Origin: Streptomyces sp. NBC_01446
GTDB lineage: Bacteria; Actinomycetota; Actinomycetes; Streptomycetales; Streptomycetaceae
Direction: 5' to 3'
Assembly (NCBI RefSeq): GCF_026340095.1
Contig: NZ_JAPEPO010000004.1
Location: 42,691 to 106,690 of the forward strand
DNA length: 64,000 nt
Position numbers and translations under genes: made by a program. Each line of letters opens with the position of its first letter. Within the stretch, counting starts at the first letter, position 1. Below the pieces are notes generated by a model. The model saw nothing but the letters and a program-made list of their open reading frames with translations. It ran no database searches and had not been told where the DNA came from. Positions 17,232 through 26,463 of this stretch are shown here, piece after piece.

Positions 17232-17858
17232 TCAGGACTCCTGATACCTCACCCGGAATCCGGTGAGCGTCACCGAGCTGTCGTGCCCCGTGCCGCCGAC
17301 ATGGGCGGTGATGTAGTAGGCCGATTGCGGATCGATCTGCGCCACGGAGGGAGCGGGCTGCCTCTCGCGGAACGCCGCGCTCTCGGACGCCTGGATCCGC
17401 ACGATCGGGGGCACTTCGCCGCCGCTGCCGTCCAGGCTGCGCCGGGTCAGATCGACTCTGACCTCGGCGGCCTGTGCGATCGTCCCGAATGCCTGGAAGC
17501 CCAGGATCCGCCCTGGGGCGGGCAGGGTGACGGGCACGGCTCCCGTGATCCCCACGGTGTCCACCTCGCCGCGCACACTCGCCTTGCCCGGGGTGGTGGA
17601 CAGGTCCCAGTCCGAGGCGCCGCCGACGGGGGTCAGCAGCGGCGGGACTACGAGCGTGCGCTCGGCCCCGCCGACGCGGACCAGGGAGTCGAGTGCCGCG
17701 CTCACGGTTGTGAAGCGATCCCCGATCGTGTCGAGATCCTCCCCAAGCCGCTGGAACCGGATGTTGAATCCGTTGTCACCCGCAGCCGACACCCGGTCGA
17801 CGGCGTCGATCCAGGGGGTGTGCTTGAAGGTACGCGCGAACGAGATGCCGAAAGCCAA
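17232..17858 (-). CDS. Uncharacterised protein convergent with the CIS operon
   Basis: The protein has 208 residues. TTG 17858 is preferred because GGAGGAGG lies eight bases upstream; the frame continues to 18137, but that extension is arginine-rich shadow. It begins GISFARTFKHTPWIDAVDRV, then has NIRFQRLGEDLDTI and a helix, and ends in strands (DSSVTLTGFRVRYQES). The strand-rich C-terminus could be a carbohydrate- or receptor-binding fold, such as a fibre. That is inference from position only. Confidence 0.5.
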   Translation of the reverse strand: MAFGISFARTFKHTPWIDAVDRVSAAGDNGFNIRFQRLGEDLDTIGDRFTTVSAALDSLVRVGGAERTLVVPPLLTPVGGASDWDLSTTPGKASVRGEVDTVGITGAVPVTLPAPGRILGFQAFGTIAQAAEVRVDLTRRSLDGSGGEVPPIVRIQASESAAFRERQPAPSVAQIDPQSAYYITAHVGGTGHDSSVTLTGFRVRYQES

Positions 17859-18128
17859 GAGGACCACCTCCTCCGGCGCAGCCCGCCGTTGCTCCGGCCT
17901 GCGCCATTCCCATCGTCTGCCCTCCCGGTCCGGCCTGTCCACCGCAGCCGTCGGCGGCCGCCAGGGGCATGGCCGCGGCACGCCAAGTGGCGGACGCACG
18001 GCGGGGCTTCCGCAGCCGCAAGAGCCGTCCGTCGACTGGCCTGCCCCCGGCTCCGGGCGCACGATGGAGACATAGGCACTGGCGCCGCGGGTCCGACGCG
18101 AGTCCGCGTCACCGGCGCGAGGCCGACC

Positions 18129-19097
18129 GTGACACACACCGCTTCCCCTTCAGCAGCCAAGTCCCGTACCGCAACCGGCGCGAAGCCCCGGCCATCCGCC
18201 ACCGCCAAGCCCCGAACCCGGGCGGCGCTCACGCCCGGCGGCACGGAATCGGAAAACCACCCCTGGAAAATACAGCTGGTCGACCACCCCCCGCGTTTCG
18301 AGTCGACGTACTTCCAGGCCGCGAAGAAGGCGGCGCACAAGATCCTCGCCGAGATGAGCGAGGACGACCTCCCCTACGGGCCCCGGCCTCCCGGCGCCGA
18401 GCACTGGGAGATGCACCACGGCGGCAGTCTGTGGGTCAAGGGGGCCAGTAGCTGGCGGATGTACCGCGCGCGGGTGGGCATCGAGTGGAGCATGCAGTTC
18501 TGCGCCGACCCGGCGAAGGTGGACCGGCTGCGGCAGGAGGCCGCCGAGCTCATCGGCGCCTTCCCGGACACCCTGCCCGCCCTTGGGGAACTGGGCTACA
18601 AAGGCGCCGAAGAACTGCTGCGCACTCCGATCACGGACGCCGACGGCGTCGAGCGGTGGACCGACTCGTTGTTCAACGCGTGCGTGCCGATGAGCCACGG
18701 CAACCACCACGGCATCCTGCCCACAGTGCCCGGCGAACACCACTACCCGTGGCCCGTCAAGGGCGCGGACTTCGTCCGGTACGACGACTTCCAGCTGTGG
18801 GTGAACCTGCCCGACGGCACCCACGGCGCAGTGGCGCCGGTGGACCGGCGCGGATCGGGCGACGGGCACGTACGCCTGGTGCACGCCCCCGAGGGGAGCA
18901 CGGCGGGCGACACCCTCGCCAGGGCCCAGAACCTCGGGAAGATGGCGGTCTTCCCGGCCAACAGCCCCGTCGCCCTGAAGGCGTTCAAGCAACAGATCGA
19001 GCCCGGGCGGCGCACCGCGACCGGCCCCCTGGCCACGGCCACGGCGCCGCGGCGGGGCCGAGCGACCCGGCGCACCACCACCAGGCGCACCGGTTAG
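18129..19097 (+). CDS. Conserved partner of DUF2235 hydrolase (module copy 1)
   Basis: The protein has 322 residues from GTG 18129. It has a basic, disordered N-terminal tail (residues 1-40, Ser/Ala/Lys/Arg) and a basic C-terminal tail. The core begins ESENHPWKIQLVDHP and carries HWEMHHGGSLWVKG and WRMYRARVGIEWSMQFC, plus HYPWPVKGADFVRYDDFQLW. A closely similar protein occurs at 28294-29184, again just upstream of a DUF2235 gene. This makes it a fixed two-gene module. It could be a loading adaptor, co-effector or immunity protein. I do not recognise the family. Confidence 0.65.
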   Translation: MTHTASPSAAKSRTATGAKPRPSATAKPRTRAALTPGGTESENHPWKIQLVDHPPRFESTYFQAAKKAAHKILAEMSEDDLPYGPRPPGAEHWEMHHGGSLWVKGASSWRMYRARVGIEWSMQFCADPAKVDRLRQEAAELIGAFPDTLPALGELGYKGAEELLRTPITDADGVERWTDSLFNACVPMSHGNHHGILPTVPGEHHYPWPVKGADFVRYDDFQLWVNLPDGTHGAVAPVDRRGSGDGHVRLVHAPEGSTAGDTLARAQNLGKMAVFPANSPVALKAFKQQIEPGRRTATGPLATATAPRRGRATRRTTTRRTG

Positions 19098-19105
19098 GAA
19101 CGGGC

Positions 19106-20230
19106 ATGCCACGCCGGATCGTCATCTGCCTCGACGGAACGGGCAACCAGGTCGGCGCCCGCCACCCGACCAACGCGGTCAGGCTGTTCGAGATGCTGGA
19201 AGCGGAGGCCCCCGACCGGCAACTCCTCTACTACGACCCCGGCGTGGGCACCATGTCGGCGGCCACGGCCCACGGACCGGCCGGCCGATGGCTCTCCCGC
19301 CTGACCGGCCTCGCGTTCGGCACTGGGCTGAAGGCCAACCTCGCCGAGGCCTACACCTACCTGATGCGGCACTGGCAGCCCGGAGACAGGGTCTACGTCT
19401 TCGGCTTCAGCCGTGGCGCCTACACCGCGCGCGCCCTCGTCGGGATGCTGAACAAACCGGGCCTCATGCGCCCCGGCTCCGAGAACCTCGCCCCCTACGC
19501 GGTGGCGAGGTACGCCTTCAACCAGGACATCGACAAGAGTGAGCAGGAGGTCGCCCGGTTCTCGCACGCCTTCTGCCGGCGCACCGAGAACGAGCCGCTG
19601 TGGGCGACCGTGAAACGCAACAACCCCCGGCAGGTCTCGCATCACGCCCTGCCCGTCGACTACCTCGGCCTCTGGGACACCGTGAAGGCAGCCGGCATTC
19701 TGCGCCTGGGCACCCTGAACTGGCCCTACACCCACCAACTGCCCAACGCCGCCCGCATCCGGCACGCCGTGTCCCTCGACGAAACACGCCGCCCCTACCG
19801 CGAGTTCCTGGTCACTCCCCGCCCCGAACCCCTCCAGGACACCGCCCAGGAGGTCTGGTTCGCCGGCGTGCACTCCGACGTCGGCGGCACCTTCGAACAC
19901 GCCGAGAACGCCCCCCTGCTCTCCACCATCACCCTCAAGTGGATCACCGACGGGGTCTGCCGCGACCTTGACTTCCGCCCCGGCGCCTACCAGGAAGCCT
20001 GCGCGGTGACCGAGGACTTCGCCACCGCCCCGCTTCACGACAACGGCCCCCTCTGGATCCTCGTGGGCCGCCGCACGCGCCCGGTGCCCGAGCACGCGCG
20101 GCTGCACACGAGCGTCCGGCTCCGCCGGGAACGGGACCCCAAATACCGTACGGACCTGACCAATCCGGCGAATCCGGAGCCTTGGGCCGACCCCGACTGG
20201 ACCAAGGCCCAGCCTCTGCCCGGCAGTTGA
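19106..20230 (+). CDS. DUF2235 alpha/beta-hydrolase, Tle1-type phospholipase effector candidate (copy 1)
   Basis: The protein has 374 residues from ATG 19106, 8 bp after its partner. It opens RRIVICLDGTGNQ, then YYDPGVGT, and has the nucleophile elbow GFSRG at residues 100-104 (Ser102) followed by AYTARALVGML. Later WDTVKA and WFAGVHSDVGG supply the usual acid and histidine region of the family. DUF2235 is the catalytic domain of Tle1 lipases delivered by type VI secretion. Position at the end of a CIS operon suggests an injected lipase, which is inference. No signal peptide or transmembrane segment is seen. A second copy lies at 29207-30328. Confidence 0.8.
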   Translation: MPRRIVICLDGTGNQVGARHPTNAVRLFEMLEAEAPDRQLLYYDPGVGTMSAATAHGPAGRWLSRLTGLAFGTGLKANLAEAYTYLMRHWQPGDRVYVFGFSRGAYTARALVGMLNKPGLMRPGSENLAPYAVARYAFNQDIDKSEQEVARFSHAFCRRTENEPLWATVKRNNPRQVSHHALPVDYLGLWDTVKAAGILRLGTLNWPYTHQLPNAARIRHAVSLDETRRPYREFLVTPRPEPLQDTAQEVWFAGVHSDVGGTFEHAENAPLLSTITLKWITDGVCRDLDFRPGAYQEACAVTEDFATAPLHDNGPLWILVGRRTRPVPEHARLHTSVRLRRERDPKYRTDLTNPANPEPWADPDWTKAQPLPGS

Positions 20231-20756
20231 CGCTACGGGCCGCGTGAGTCTCGGTCCGGTGCGGACCCGGCTGTGTCAGCCGCGGAACCGGCCACAGCGG
20301 GCCCGTCCCTGACCGCGCAAATGGTTAGACTTCAGCCGAACTTCTGTGTTTCTTGCTGGTCAACAGCCTTGCGGCGGAATAGCGAGGGTTTGGCGTGTGC
20401 GGCACAGTCTTGGACGGGCCGTCCCGCGAACGTGTAACCGTGCCGCATGCAATGACAGCGTCCCGAGCAGCTCGTTGTCGTGATCAACGACGTACCGACG
20501 AACGCCTAGGACCAAGAACTCGAGGAACTTTTCCTGCGTCCAGGAGCAGTGCGGCCAATTGCTGGCGGCGTCGTGCACTTCGAAGGTCGCTGAGAGGGCA
20601 TCTCGCGGAAGTTCGTCCAACAGACTGAACCTTTACTGCCCAGCGCGCCCGTGACGGGCAATCGGGACCAGCAGGCCGACGCCCCGACCCCGGGCGTCCC
20701 ACAAGAGCAGGCCATCGGGAGTACGAGCTACCTCCAGCCGAGGACCCGGCGCTCGG
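20231..20756. other. Intergenic region with a possible fragment
   Basis: These 526 bp have lower coding character than their surroundings. A minus-strand open frame at 20360-20620 (86 residues, with HDAASNWPHCSWTQEKFLEF) reads like part of a protein but has no good start signal or recognised family. I treat it as a possible gene fragment only. Confidence 0.3.
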
Positions 20757-21062
20757 TCACAGCTGGTCCACGCACTCAGTGAACGAGCGGATCAGCAGGG
20801 CCCACGAAGCGCCACCGAGGAGACCCACGAAGCACACGGCCAGCGTTGGCCCGAGCAGCGCCTCGAGGATCTTGATAATCACGCCAGCGGCGATTCCCGC
20901 GGCCGCGAGCATGAGGGTTCTGTCGGCGTCACGCAGGCTCCGGTTCCATTCCACGACCCGGCGGATGGCGTCGGCACCCAGTGTGCGCAGGTCGTCGATT
21001 AGCGCGTCGACGGTGGTCCCGACGTGCCGCGCATAGCAGTCAGCGAATTCCTCGATCGCCAT
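20757..21062 (-). CDS. Small membrane protein
   Basis: The protein has 101 residues. ATG 21062 has GGAG six bases upstream; an in-frame ATG at 21074 is spaced too close to its own purine run. The N-terminal half is soluble and helical (EFADCYARHVGTTVDALIDDL). The second half has two membrane helices (LMLAAAGIAAGVIIKILEALL and TLAVCFVGLLGGASWALLI). It lies 50 bp downstream of the next small gene on the same strand, so they form a likely two-gene operon. Function not recognised. Confidence 0.55.
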   Translation of the reverse strand: MAIEEFADCYARHVGTTVDALIDDLRTLGADAIRRVVEWNRSLRDADRTLMLAAAGIAAGVIIKILEALLGPTLAVCFVGLLGGASWALLIRSFTECVDQL

Positions 21063-21112
21063 CGAGCTCTCCATTTCCCTCGTTCTCGTAAATCGCCCGC
21101 CGCACGCCGCGG

Positions 21113-21442
21113 CTAGGCGACACCGCCGCCGACCTGCTCGAGCGCCTCGTGCGTCGCCCGGAGCATCTCGGTCAGCCGCATGTTCGAGGTGCGGTCGTAA
21201 GCGGCGAGAATCGAGGAGATCTCGGGTGCGACGTTCACTGTCGGATCGGCCAGTACCGAGCACACGGGAAACTCGAGAGAGCCCTCGTCAAACCCTTGAC
21301 GTACAGCATCGTCGAGCTGGCTGATGTACCCGTCGATGTTGTCGAGTGCGCCGCCGATCACGTCCGGGGCGGGGACACCGACAGGATCCATCTGGATCCC
21401 GCGCTGTGACAGCGCGGCCGCAAAGTCCTCGGCAAAGGCCAT
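21113..21442 (-). CDS. Small acidic helical protein
   Basis: The protein has 109 residues. The ATG at 21442 is chosen because AGGAGG lies six bases upstream; a second ATG at 21448 overlaps that site. It is acidic and mainly helical (MAFAEDFAAALSQRGI, then NIDGYISQLDDAVRQGF and MRLTEMLRATHEALEQVGGG). The size and helix-turn-helix look recall small secreted WXG-like proteins, but no WXG motif is present. It is followed by the small membrane protein. A perfect 16-bp palindrome lies 19 bp upstream. Confidence 0.5.
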   Translation of the reverse strand: MAFAEDFAAALSQRGIQMDPVGVPAPDVIGGALDNIDGYISQLDDAVRQGFDEGSLEFPVCSVLADPTVNVAPEISSILAAYDRTSNMRLTEMLRATHEALEQVGGGVA

Positions 21443-21460
21443 GAGCATCCTCCTGAGTCG

Positions 21461-21476
21461 ACAACGCCGGCGTTGT
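21461..21476. promoter_or_regulatory. 16-bp perfect palindrome, operator candidate
   Basis: ACAACGCC followed by GGCGTTGT is a perfect inverted repeat with no spacer. It lies just upstream of the small gene starting at 21442. Position and symmetry suit a dimeric repressor site; an mRNA hairpin is less likely given the lack of a loop. Confidence 0.4.
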
Positions 21477-21828
21477 TCGAGGAGCCGACCAAGCCCTTAG
21501 TCAGATACCACCCTGGTGCAAGCAGGAACTCCCGGGGCAGATAAATCACCCCTTTGACACTCGTGCCAGGTGCTCAGGATTACTGCCTTCGGCGTTTAAG
21601 GCGGCCCAGCCGAAACTGGAATGCGGACTTCACAAGGCGGGGCTTGCTCATGTGCCCGTGCCCGAGCTGGCCATGGCCTACTACGCGGACCTTCTGACGG
21701 ACGAGGTGGAATCTCAGAAGCTGTTGTCTTTCCGTACTTGATCGCAGTGTTGTCGCTGGTCAGGCATGACGCCGGGGTTTCCGTGGCAGACAGAGCACGT
21801 CGTGTCGGCGTGGCTGTGGAGGTGCGGG

Positions 21829-22338
21829 ATGCCGTCGGTGATCGGGCTGCTGGAGGAGCGGGAACGAGCTGCCGCTGAGCGGGTGGAAGTACTGCGGACC
21901 GAGGCGGACCGGGTTCTGGCCGCGTTGCGGGAAGCGGAACTCGACTGGGAGCGGTTCGTCGTGTCCCGGGAGACTGTGGTCGAGGTTCTCGCCGGCCCGG
22001 ATGGTGTGTCGGAGGCTGACACGCTGGCATCCGGGGATCCTGAACCGTCGCCGTCGCCGTCGGGTGCGGTGCCGGGGTCGGTGGTGCCTGAATGGTGTGA
22101 AGGGCTCGTGGTGTCGGTGCTGTCGCCGGAGTATCAGCGGATCATGACGGTCCTGATCGCTGCGCAACGGGCGCTGTTCTGCCTGGAACTTGCCTCTGAG
22201 CTCGGGGTGGAGCCGGTGGCAGCGAAGGTGGAGGGAGTGCGGTCGAAGGCGAACCGGCTGGTGCGGCAAGGGTGGTTGGTCAAGGAGCCCTCGGGCCGGT
22301 TCGCGCTCAGGGCCGGCGTGCGAGGCGGCGGGTCATGA
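21829..22338 (+). CDS. Coiled-coil/winged-helix-like protein next to IS5 transposase
   Basis: The protein has 169 residues from ATG 21829 (GGAGG six bases upstream). The N-terminus (SVIGLLEERERAAAERVEVL) forms a coiled coil, followed by an acidic serine/proline linker (residues 70-90). A C-terminal domain then resembles a winged helix (ALFCLELASELGVEP...KVEGVRSKANRLVRQGWL). I recall similar proteins beside Streptomyces transposases, but their role is unclear. Its last 32 bp overlap the 3' end of the convergent transposase gene, so its C-terminus may have been set by the insertion. Confidence 0.6.
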   Translation: MPSVIGLLEERERAAAERVEVLRTEADRVLAALREAELDWERFVVSRETVVEVLAGPDGVSEADTLASGDPEPSPSPSGAVPGSVVPEWCEGLVVSVLSPEYQRIMTVLIAAQRALFCLELASELGVEPVAAKVEGVRSKANRLVRQGWLVKEPSGRFALRAGVRGGGS

Positions 22339-23245
22339 GCATCGTCATCGACCACAGGATCATCGCCTCACTGGAGTCGCACCGGCGCTCGTAGTCGCGG
22401 ACCAGGCGCCGCGAGCGCAACAGCCACCCGAAACTTCTCTCCACCACCCAGCGGCGCGGCAGAACGCGAAATCCGCGCAGGTCATCGCAGCGTCTGACGA
22501 CGGTGACGATCAGCTGGAGGACGGCCAGGGCCCAGGTGACCAGGACGCCGGTGTAGCCGCCGTCGGCCCACAGCTTCGTGATCGTGGGGAATCGCTCGCG
22601 CAGCGCGGGCAGCATGTCGGCGGCGGCCTGCCGGTCGGTGACATGTGCCGGCAGGACCCGGATCTGCAGGAGCAGGCCTATCGTGTCGCAGATCAAGTGC
22701 CGGCGCCTGCCATTGATCTTCTTGCCGCCGTCATAGCCCCGGCTGTCCGCCCCCACCACCGCGTCCGCCTTCACGGACTGTGAGTCGATCACCGCAGCCG
22801 TCGGCTCCGGATCGCGCCCGGCCCCCTCGCGCACTTTCCCCCGCAGCCGGTCGTGGAGTTCGGTGATCAGCCCGGTTTGGCGCCAGCGCCGCCAGAACGC
22901 GTAGACCCGGTCCCAGGCGGGGAAGTCGACCGGCATGTTGCGCCACTTGATCCCGTTGTCCACGACATAGAAGACCGCGTCCAACATCACGCGGTGACAG
23001 TAGCCCTCCGGCCTGCCGCCCCGGCCCTCCATCCACGCTGGCACCGGCAGCAACGGCCGAATCTCCTGCCACTCGGCATCCGTCAGGTCCGTGCCGTAGG
23101 CCCGGACCCGGTCGGGCTGGTCGGCTGCGTTCCCGAACCGGTGAACGAGGCAATCGCACGCACCGCCGGACGAGTTGAACCCAACAGCTTCGACCGCGTA
23201 CAACGGTGACAACAGGGCCTCCTGGCGTGATCGGTGTCTCAGCAA
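22307..23245 (-). CDS. IS5-family transposase
   Basis: The longest frame gives 312 residues. The conserved part starts near YGTDLTDAEWQEIRPLLP (about residue 50), so a later TTG start (after AGGAGG, near 23218) is possible. DDE signature: IDSQSVKA, then GGKKINGRRRHLICDT, LWADGGYTG, and RRWVVERSFGWL with the catalytic E. This is the typical IS5/IS427-group layout, and the gene looks complete. I could not define its terminal inverted repeats with confidence. Confidence 0.85.
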   Translation of the reverse strand: MLRHRSRQEALLSPLYAVEAVGFNSSGGACDCLVHRFGNAADQPDRVRAYGTDLTDAEWQEIRPLLPVPAWMEGRGGRPEGYCHRVMLDAVFYVVDNGIKWRNMPVDFPAWDRVYAFWRRWRQTGLITELHDRLRGKVREGAGRDPEPTAAVIDSQSVKADAVVGADSRGYDGGKKINGRRRHLICDTIGLLLQIRVLPAHVTDRQAAADMLPALRERFPTITKLWADGGYTGVLVTWALAVLQLIVTVVRRCDDLRGFRVLPRRWVVERSFGWLLRSRRLVRDYERRCDSSEAMILWSMTMLMTRRLARRP

Positions 23246-23365
23246 CTCCGAACTGCACCAGAGGCCCTGTCCTCATGCACGGCCACGACAGAATCACCCG
23301 CCCCGAGGGCCACTTTCGATCACACCGCACTCAAGATCGATAGGACAACAGCTTCTCAATCGGGT

Positions 23366-24040
23366 GTGTCCGCAGCACGGTTGGAGGACTTGTCGACTGC
23401 CGAACTGCGGGTGGCGTGGGAGTGGCTGCTGGCCATGGGGGTGCCCGAGCCAAAGGAGGCCCAGGCGGCATGGCTGGCCCCAGTCCGCCAGGGCATGTCC
23501 TGGCTGGTACGCAGGAAGGATGGTGTCGGGCTTGGCCAGACCTTGCGCGAGAGGGTGCTTGAGCGATTTGAGCGAGCCCTGTGCGCTCTGATCCTGGAGG
23601 TGCATGCCTATACCTCTCGGCCGCAGACTCGGGCGGCAGCGCGGGACCGCGTCGCGGCTGCCATTGCGGGGTGCGGGTCACGGGTCGTTGTGTCGCATTC
23701 GCTGGGAACGGTCGTCGCATACGAGACGCTCCATGCCTATCCCGATCTTGAGGTCGAACTCCTGGTGACGTTGGGGTCACCGTTGGGGCTTCCCTCCCTC
23801 AGTCGCACGCTCGAGCCCGCGCTGCGGCACGGGAAGGGAGCAAAGCCACACAGGGTGGGGCGCTGGGTGAACATCGCTGACGTGGGTGATCTAGTCGCTC
23901 TGCCGTCCGAGCTCGGGGGGATGTTTCCGGTGGACCTCCATCAAAGCGACGACATCGGGTTGCTCGACTCACACACGCTCGACGCCTATCTGAGCAGCGG
24001 AATGGCAGCTGCCGCTGTTGCTGCGTATCTCCCGCAGTGA
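23366..24040 (+). CDS. Alpha/beta-hydrolase, probably N-terminally truncated
   Basis: About 224 residues can be read from GTG 23366; the frame upstream is derived from the IS5 end. The nucleophile elbow SHSLGT sits in VVVSHSLGTVVAYETLH, followed by VTLGSPLGLP and NIADVGDLVALP, and a terminal region with LLDSHTLDAYL that supplies the histidine. This is a lipase/serine hydrolase core that lacks the expected first strands. It is followed 89 bp later by what looks like a caspase start. The pair resembles Streptomyces conflict-system loci. It was probably cut by the IS5 insertion. Confidence 0.55.
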   Translation: MSAARLEDLSTAELRVAWEWLLAMGVPEPKEAQAAWLAPVRQGMSWLVRRKDGVGLGQTLRERVLERFERALCALILEVHAYTSRPQTRAAARDRVAAAIAGCGSRVVVSHSLGTVVAYETLHAYPDLEVELLVTLGSPLGLPSLSRTLEPALRHGKGAKPHRVGRWVNIADVGDLVALPSELGGMFPVDLHQSDDIGLLDSHTLDAYLSSGMAAAAVAAYLPQ

Positions 24041-24129
24041 CCACCCATCCTGTCAACGGGTATGTGCCCATGATGTGATGCGGTGTTTTGAGTCCAGTGC
24101 GCCGCAGTTGTGAGGAGGGGGCGTCGCCA

Positions 24130-24327
24130 GTGCGCTCATTGGTCATTGGGGCCGGGGGCTTTACGCCGATCTTCATAGACGAGGACGACGTGGCCCAGGG
24201 CGAAGAGCCGTTCTCTCATCTGCCCAGCGTGGCCAGTGCGGTCCAGAACGCTGGATCAAGGTCCACGAGCTCCTCGGCCAGGGCGTCGGACTGCTCGACT
24301 GCGCCCGCCGCCTGGGCCTGGCCCTGA
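24130..24327 (+). pseudogene. Truncated start of a caspase-like (EACC1-associated type) gene
   Basis: GTG 24130 has GAGGAGGGGG upstream. About 38 residues read RSLVIGAGGFTPIF, DEDDVAQGEEPF and HLPSVASAV. Actinobacterial caspase-like effectors often begin with such an R-x-L-V-I-G-A strand and an LPSVxxAV helix. The match is by eye. The reading frame then passes into an ISL3 transposase remnant and is lost, so the protease domain is missing. Confidence 0.4.
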
Positions 24328-24959
24328 ACACCGTCAAACGCTACGCCCGCATGCCCGAACCCCAGACCCTGCGCATTGCCCCCGCCTACCGGCCCACCCT
24401 CGTCGACCCCTACCGCGAGCACCTGCGCCGACGCCGCGCCGAGGAACCGGCCGTCCCGGTCACCCATCTCCTCGAAGAGATCCGGAAGTTGGGCTACACC
24501 GGCAGCGCGAACCTCCTGGTCCGCTACCTCAATCACGGCCGCGCCGAAGGCGACCGCCCCGTCACCACCCCGCGCCACGCCAGTCGCCGCCTGCTCACCG
24601 ACCCCGAAAACCTGCGCCCGAAGGAAACGACCCTGCTGGAGAAGATCGCCGCGGCCTGCCAAGAGATGAGCGCACTCGCCGATCTCATACGAGGCTTCGC
24701 CGCCCTGCTGAAACCGGCCAAGGGCAACGATGTGAAACTCGCCGAGTGGATCACAGCGGCCCGTGCTGTCGGTCTGTCCCACCTGCGCAGTTTCACCAAC
24801 GGCCTGGAAATCGACCGGCCCGCCGTCAACGCCGACCTCACCTCGCCCTACCACAACGGCCGGACCGAAGGAGTCAACACCCGCACCAAGAGGATCATGA
24901 GACAGATGCACGGACGCGCCGGATTCGACCTCCTCCGCCACTGCATCCTCCTGCCCTGA
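24245..24959 (+). pseudogene. ISL3-family transposase C-terminal remnant
   Basis: One frame reads RWIKVHELLGQGVGLLDCARRLGLALNTVKRYAR (a helix-turn-helix in pieces). It then reads YRPTLVDPYREHL and, near the end, FTNGLEIDRPAVNADL, NGRTEGVNTRTKRIMRQMHGRAGFDLLRHC. The last block is the ISL3 C-terminal signature with its catalytic glutamate (TEGVN). The N-terminal zinc finger and first catalytic aspartates are absent, so the element is dead. It has fused into the caspase-like start. Confidence 0.7.
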
Positions 24960-25210
24960 CAGACACCCGGTCCACCGACTACGGGCCGGACCCGCTCGTT
25001 TGACAGACCCCGAACCGATCTCTTGCGGGCGCTCCGCGCCCGTTGCCGCGGCGATGCTCCGCATCGCCATCACCAGATGCGATTCCTCCCCGAGGGGTGA
25101 ACCCCCGGGGTTCCTCGCAAGAGCACGCTGCCCCCGCCACCTGCGACTATCGCCCGTAAAGGCGTGTCACAGAGCAAGAAATCCTCCTCGCAGGCTCCAT
25201 AGTCGTTCGC

Positions 25211-26341
25211 GTGACCGACAAAACGCCAGAGCCAAACCAATCAGACGAAAAGGGCAAGATCGAACGCGGATGGTGGAAGCAGCGCAGATGGGCTGCCGCC
25301 GAACTGGGCCCGTGGGAGCAGAAGGAGGGACTCCTCGCGAGGATTGCCGAACTGGAGGCGATCCTGGACGCCGTGGCAATGCGCGCGGCTGCGGACCCCG
25401 ACCGATCCGACGTTGCACCGACCTACTTGGAAAAGGCCCGCCACGAACTAAGAAAGGCATGCGAAGCTCTCTCGCATCATGCTCATCCAGCCCTCAGAGG
25501 TGCGGCACACCTCGGTGTCGCCCAGTCGCATCTCGATGCCACCCAGAACCTCATCATCTGGTTGGCTTCCCCCGAGGACATCAAAGCAATGCTCCCCCAG
25601 TTGATCGCCCTGGCTGAGGAGCACTTCCCCTCCAAGGACCCGCGTCGCGTCCGCATCAAGGAAATCGCCAAAGTGGTCCAAACCAACGGCGAGCTCAGCT
25701 TGAGCCAGCGCGCCTTCCTTGCCGAGACGGCAAGCCTTGCGCGTCGTCTTCTGCACAAGGAGACACTACGCGTCCGAAGCTTCGTCAGGATCGTCACCGC
25801 TGTGACAGGCACCATACTGCTTATCGCGATCGGGATCGCGATCGTTGCCTACAACTGGCCTGGCATGGTCCCGTTGTGCTTCACCCCAGAAGACGGCGCA
25901 AAGTTCATGGTTGTCTGCCCCACGCACAGTAGCGCGAGCACCCCGAGCAAGCCGCACACAAACCAGATCGCCCAAACCGCTCAAGCCGGGGACTACCTCG
26001 TCATCGAGATTGTCGGCACGGTGTCTGCCGCCATCGCCTCGGCCGCGTCGCTACGTCGGATCCGGGGAACCGCGCTTCCCTATAACGTGCCGCTGGTCAT
26101 CTCGGCCCTCAAACTGCCCACCGGAGCTCTGACAGCCCCGCTTGGGCTATTGCTCATGCGCGGCGGATTCGTACCGGGCCTCAGCGCGCTCGATTCCTCT
26201 GCCCAGATCATCGCGTGGGCCATTGTCTTCGGCTACTCCCAGCAACTGTTCACCAAATTCGTCGACTCTCAGGGCCAGGCGCTTCTGGACTCCGTCCATG
26301 GCCCGCACAGTCCACAAACAGGTGAGGATGCAAAGCCATGA
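25211..26341 (+). CDS. Uncharacterised membrane protein
   Basis: The protein has 376 residues from GTG 25211. The soluble, charged N-terminal half (1-195) is helical. Membrane segments follow at about 198-218 (IVTAVTGTILLIAIGIAIVAY), 260-280, 295-320 and 330-350. There is no signal peptide. Between the first two segments is a short extracytoplasmic loop with two cysteines (PLCFTPEDG and VVCPTHS) that could form a disulfide. It stands alone between an ISL3 relic and an IS3 element. Family not recognised. Confidence 0.6.
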   Translation: MTDKTPEPNQSDEKGKIERGWWKQRRWAAAELGPWEQKEGLLARIAELEAILDAVAMRAAADPDRSDVAPTYLEKARHELRKACEALSHHAHPALRGAAHLGVAQSHLDATQNLIIWLASPEDIKAMLPQLIALAEEHFPSKDPRRVRIKEIAKVVQTNGELSLSQRAFLAETASLARRLLHKETLRVRSFVRIVTAVTGTILLIAIGIAIVAYNWPGMVPLCFTPEDGAKFMVVCPTHSSASTPSKPHTNQIAQTAQAGDYLVIEIVGTVSAAIASAASLRRIRGTALPYNVPLVISALKLPTGALTAPLGLLLMRGGFVPGLSALDSSAQIIAWAIVFGYSQQLFTKFVDSQGQALLDSVHGPHSPQTGEDAKP

Positions 26342-26463
26342 TGCGGCACCCTCGGCGGCAGCAAGGCTGACTCAAATACTCGTTGCCGATGCCACCTGAG
26401 GGGCCACGAAGTTTCCGGACAGGCACCCAATAGGGTTGTCCTGAACAAGGAAACGAGGAAGAA

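Noticed and set aside
17859..18137. N-terminal extension of the minus gene ending at 17232
   Set aside because: It is rich in Arg/Pro/Gly with no ribosome site; TTG 17858 has a strong site and starts the protein-like part.
24236..25003. Plus frame over the ISL3 remnant
   Set aside because: Arg/Pro/His-rich shadow; the ISL3 motifs are in another frame.
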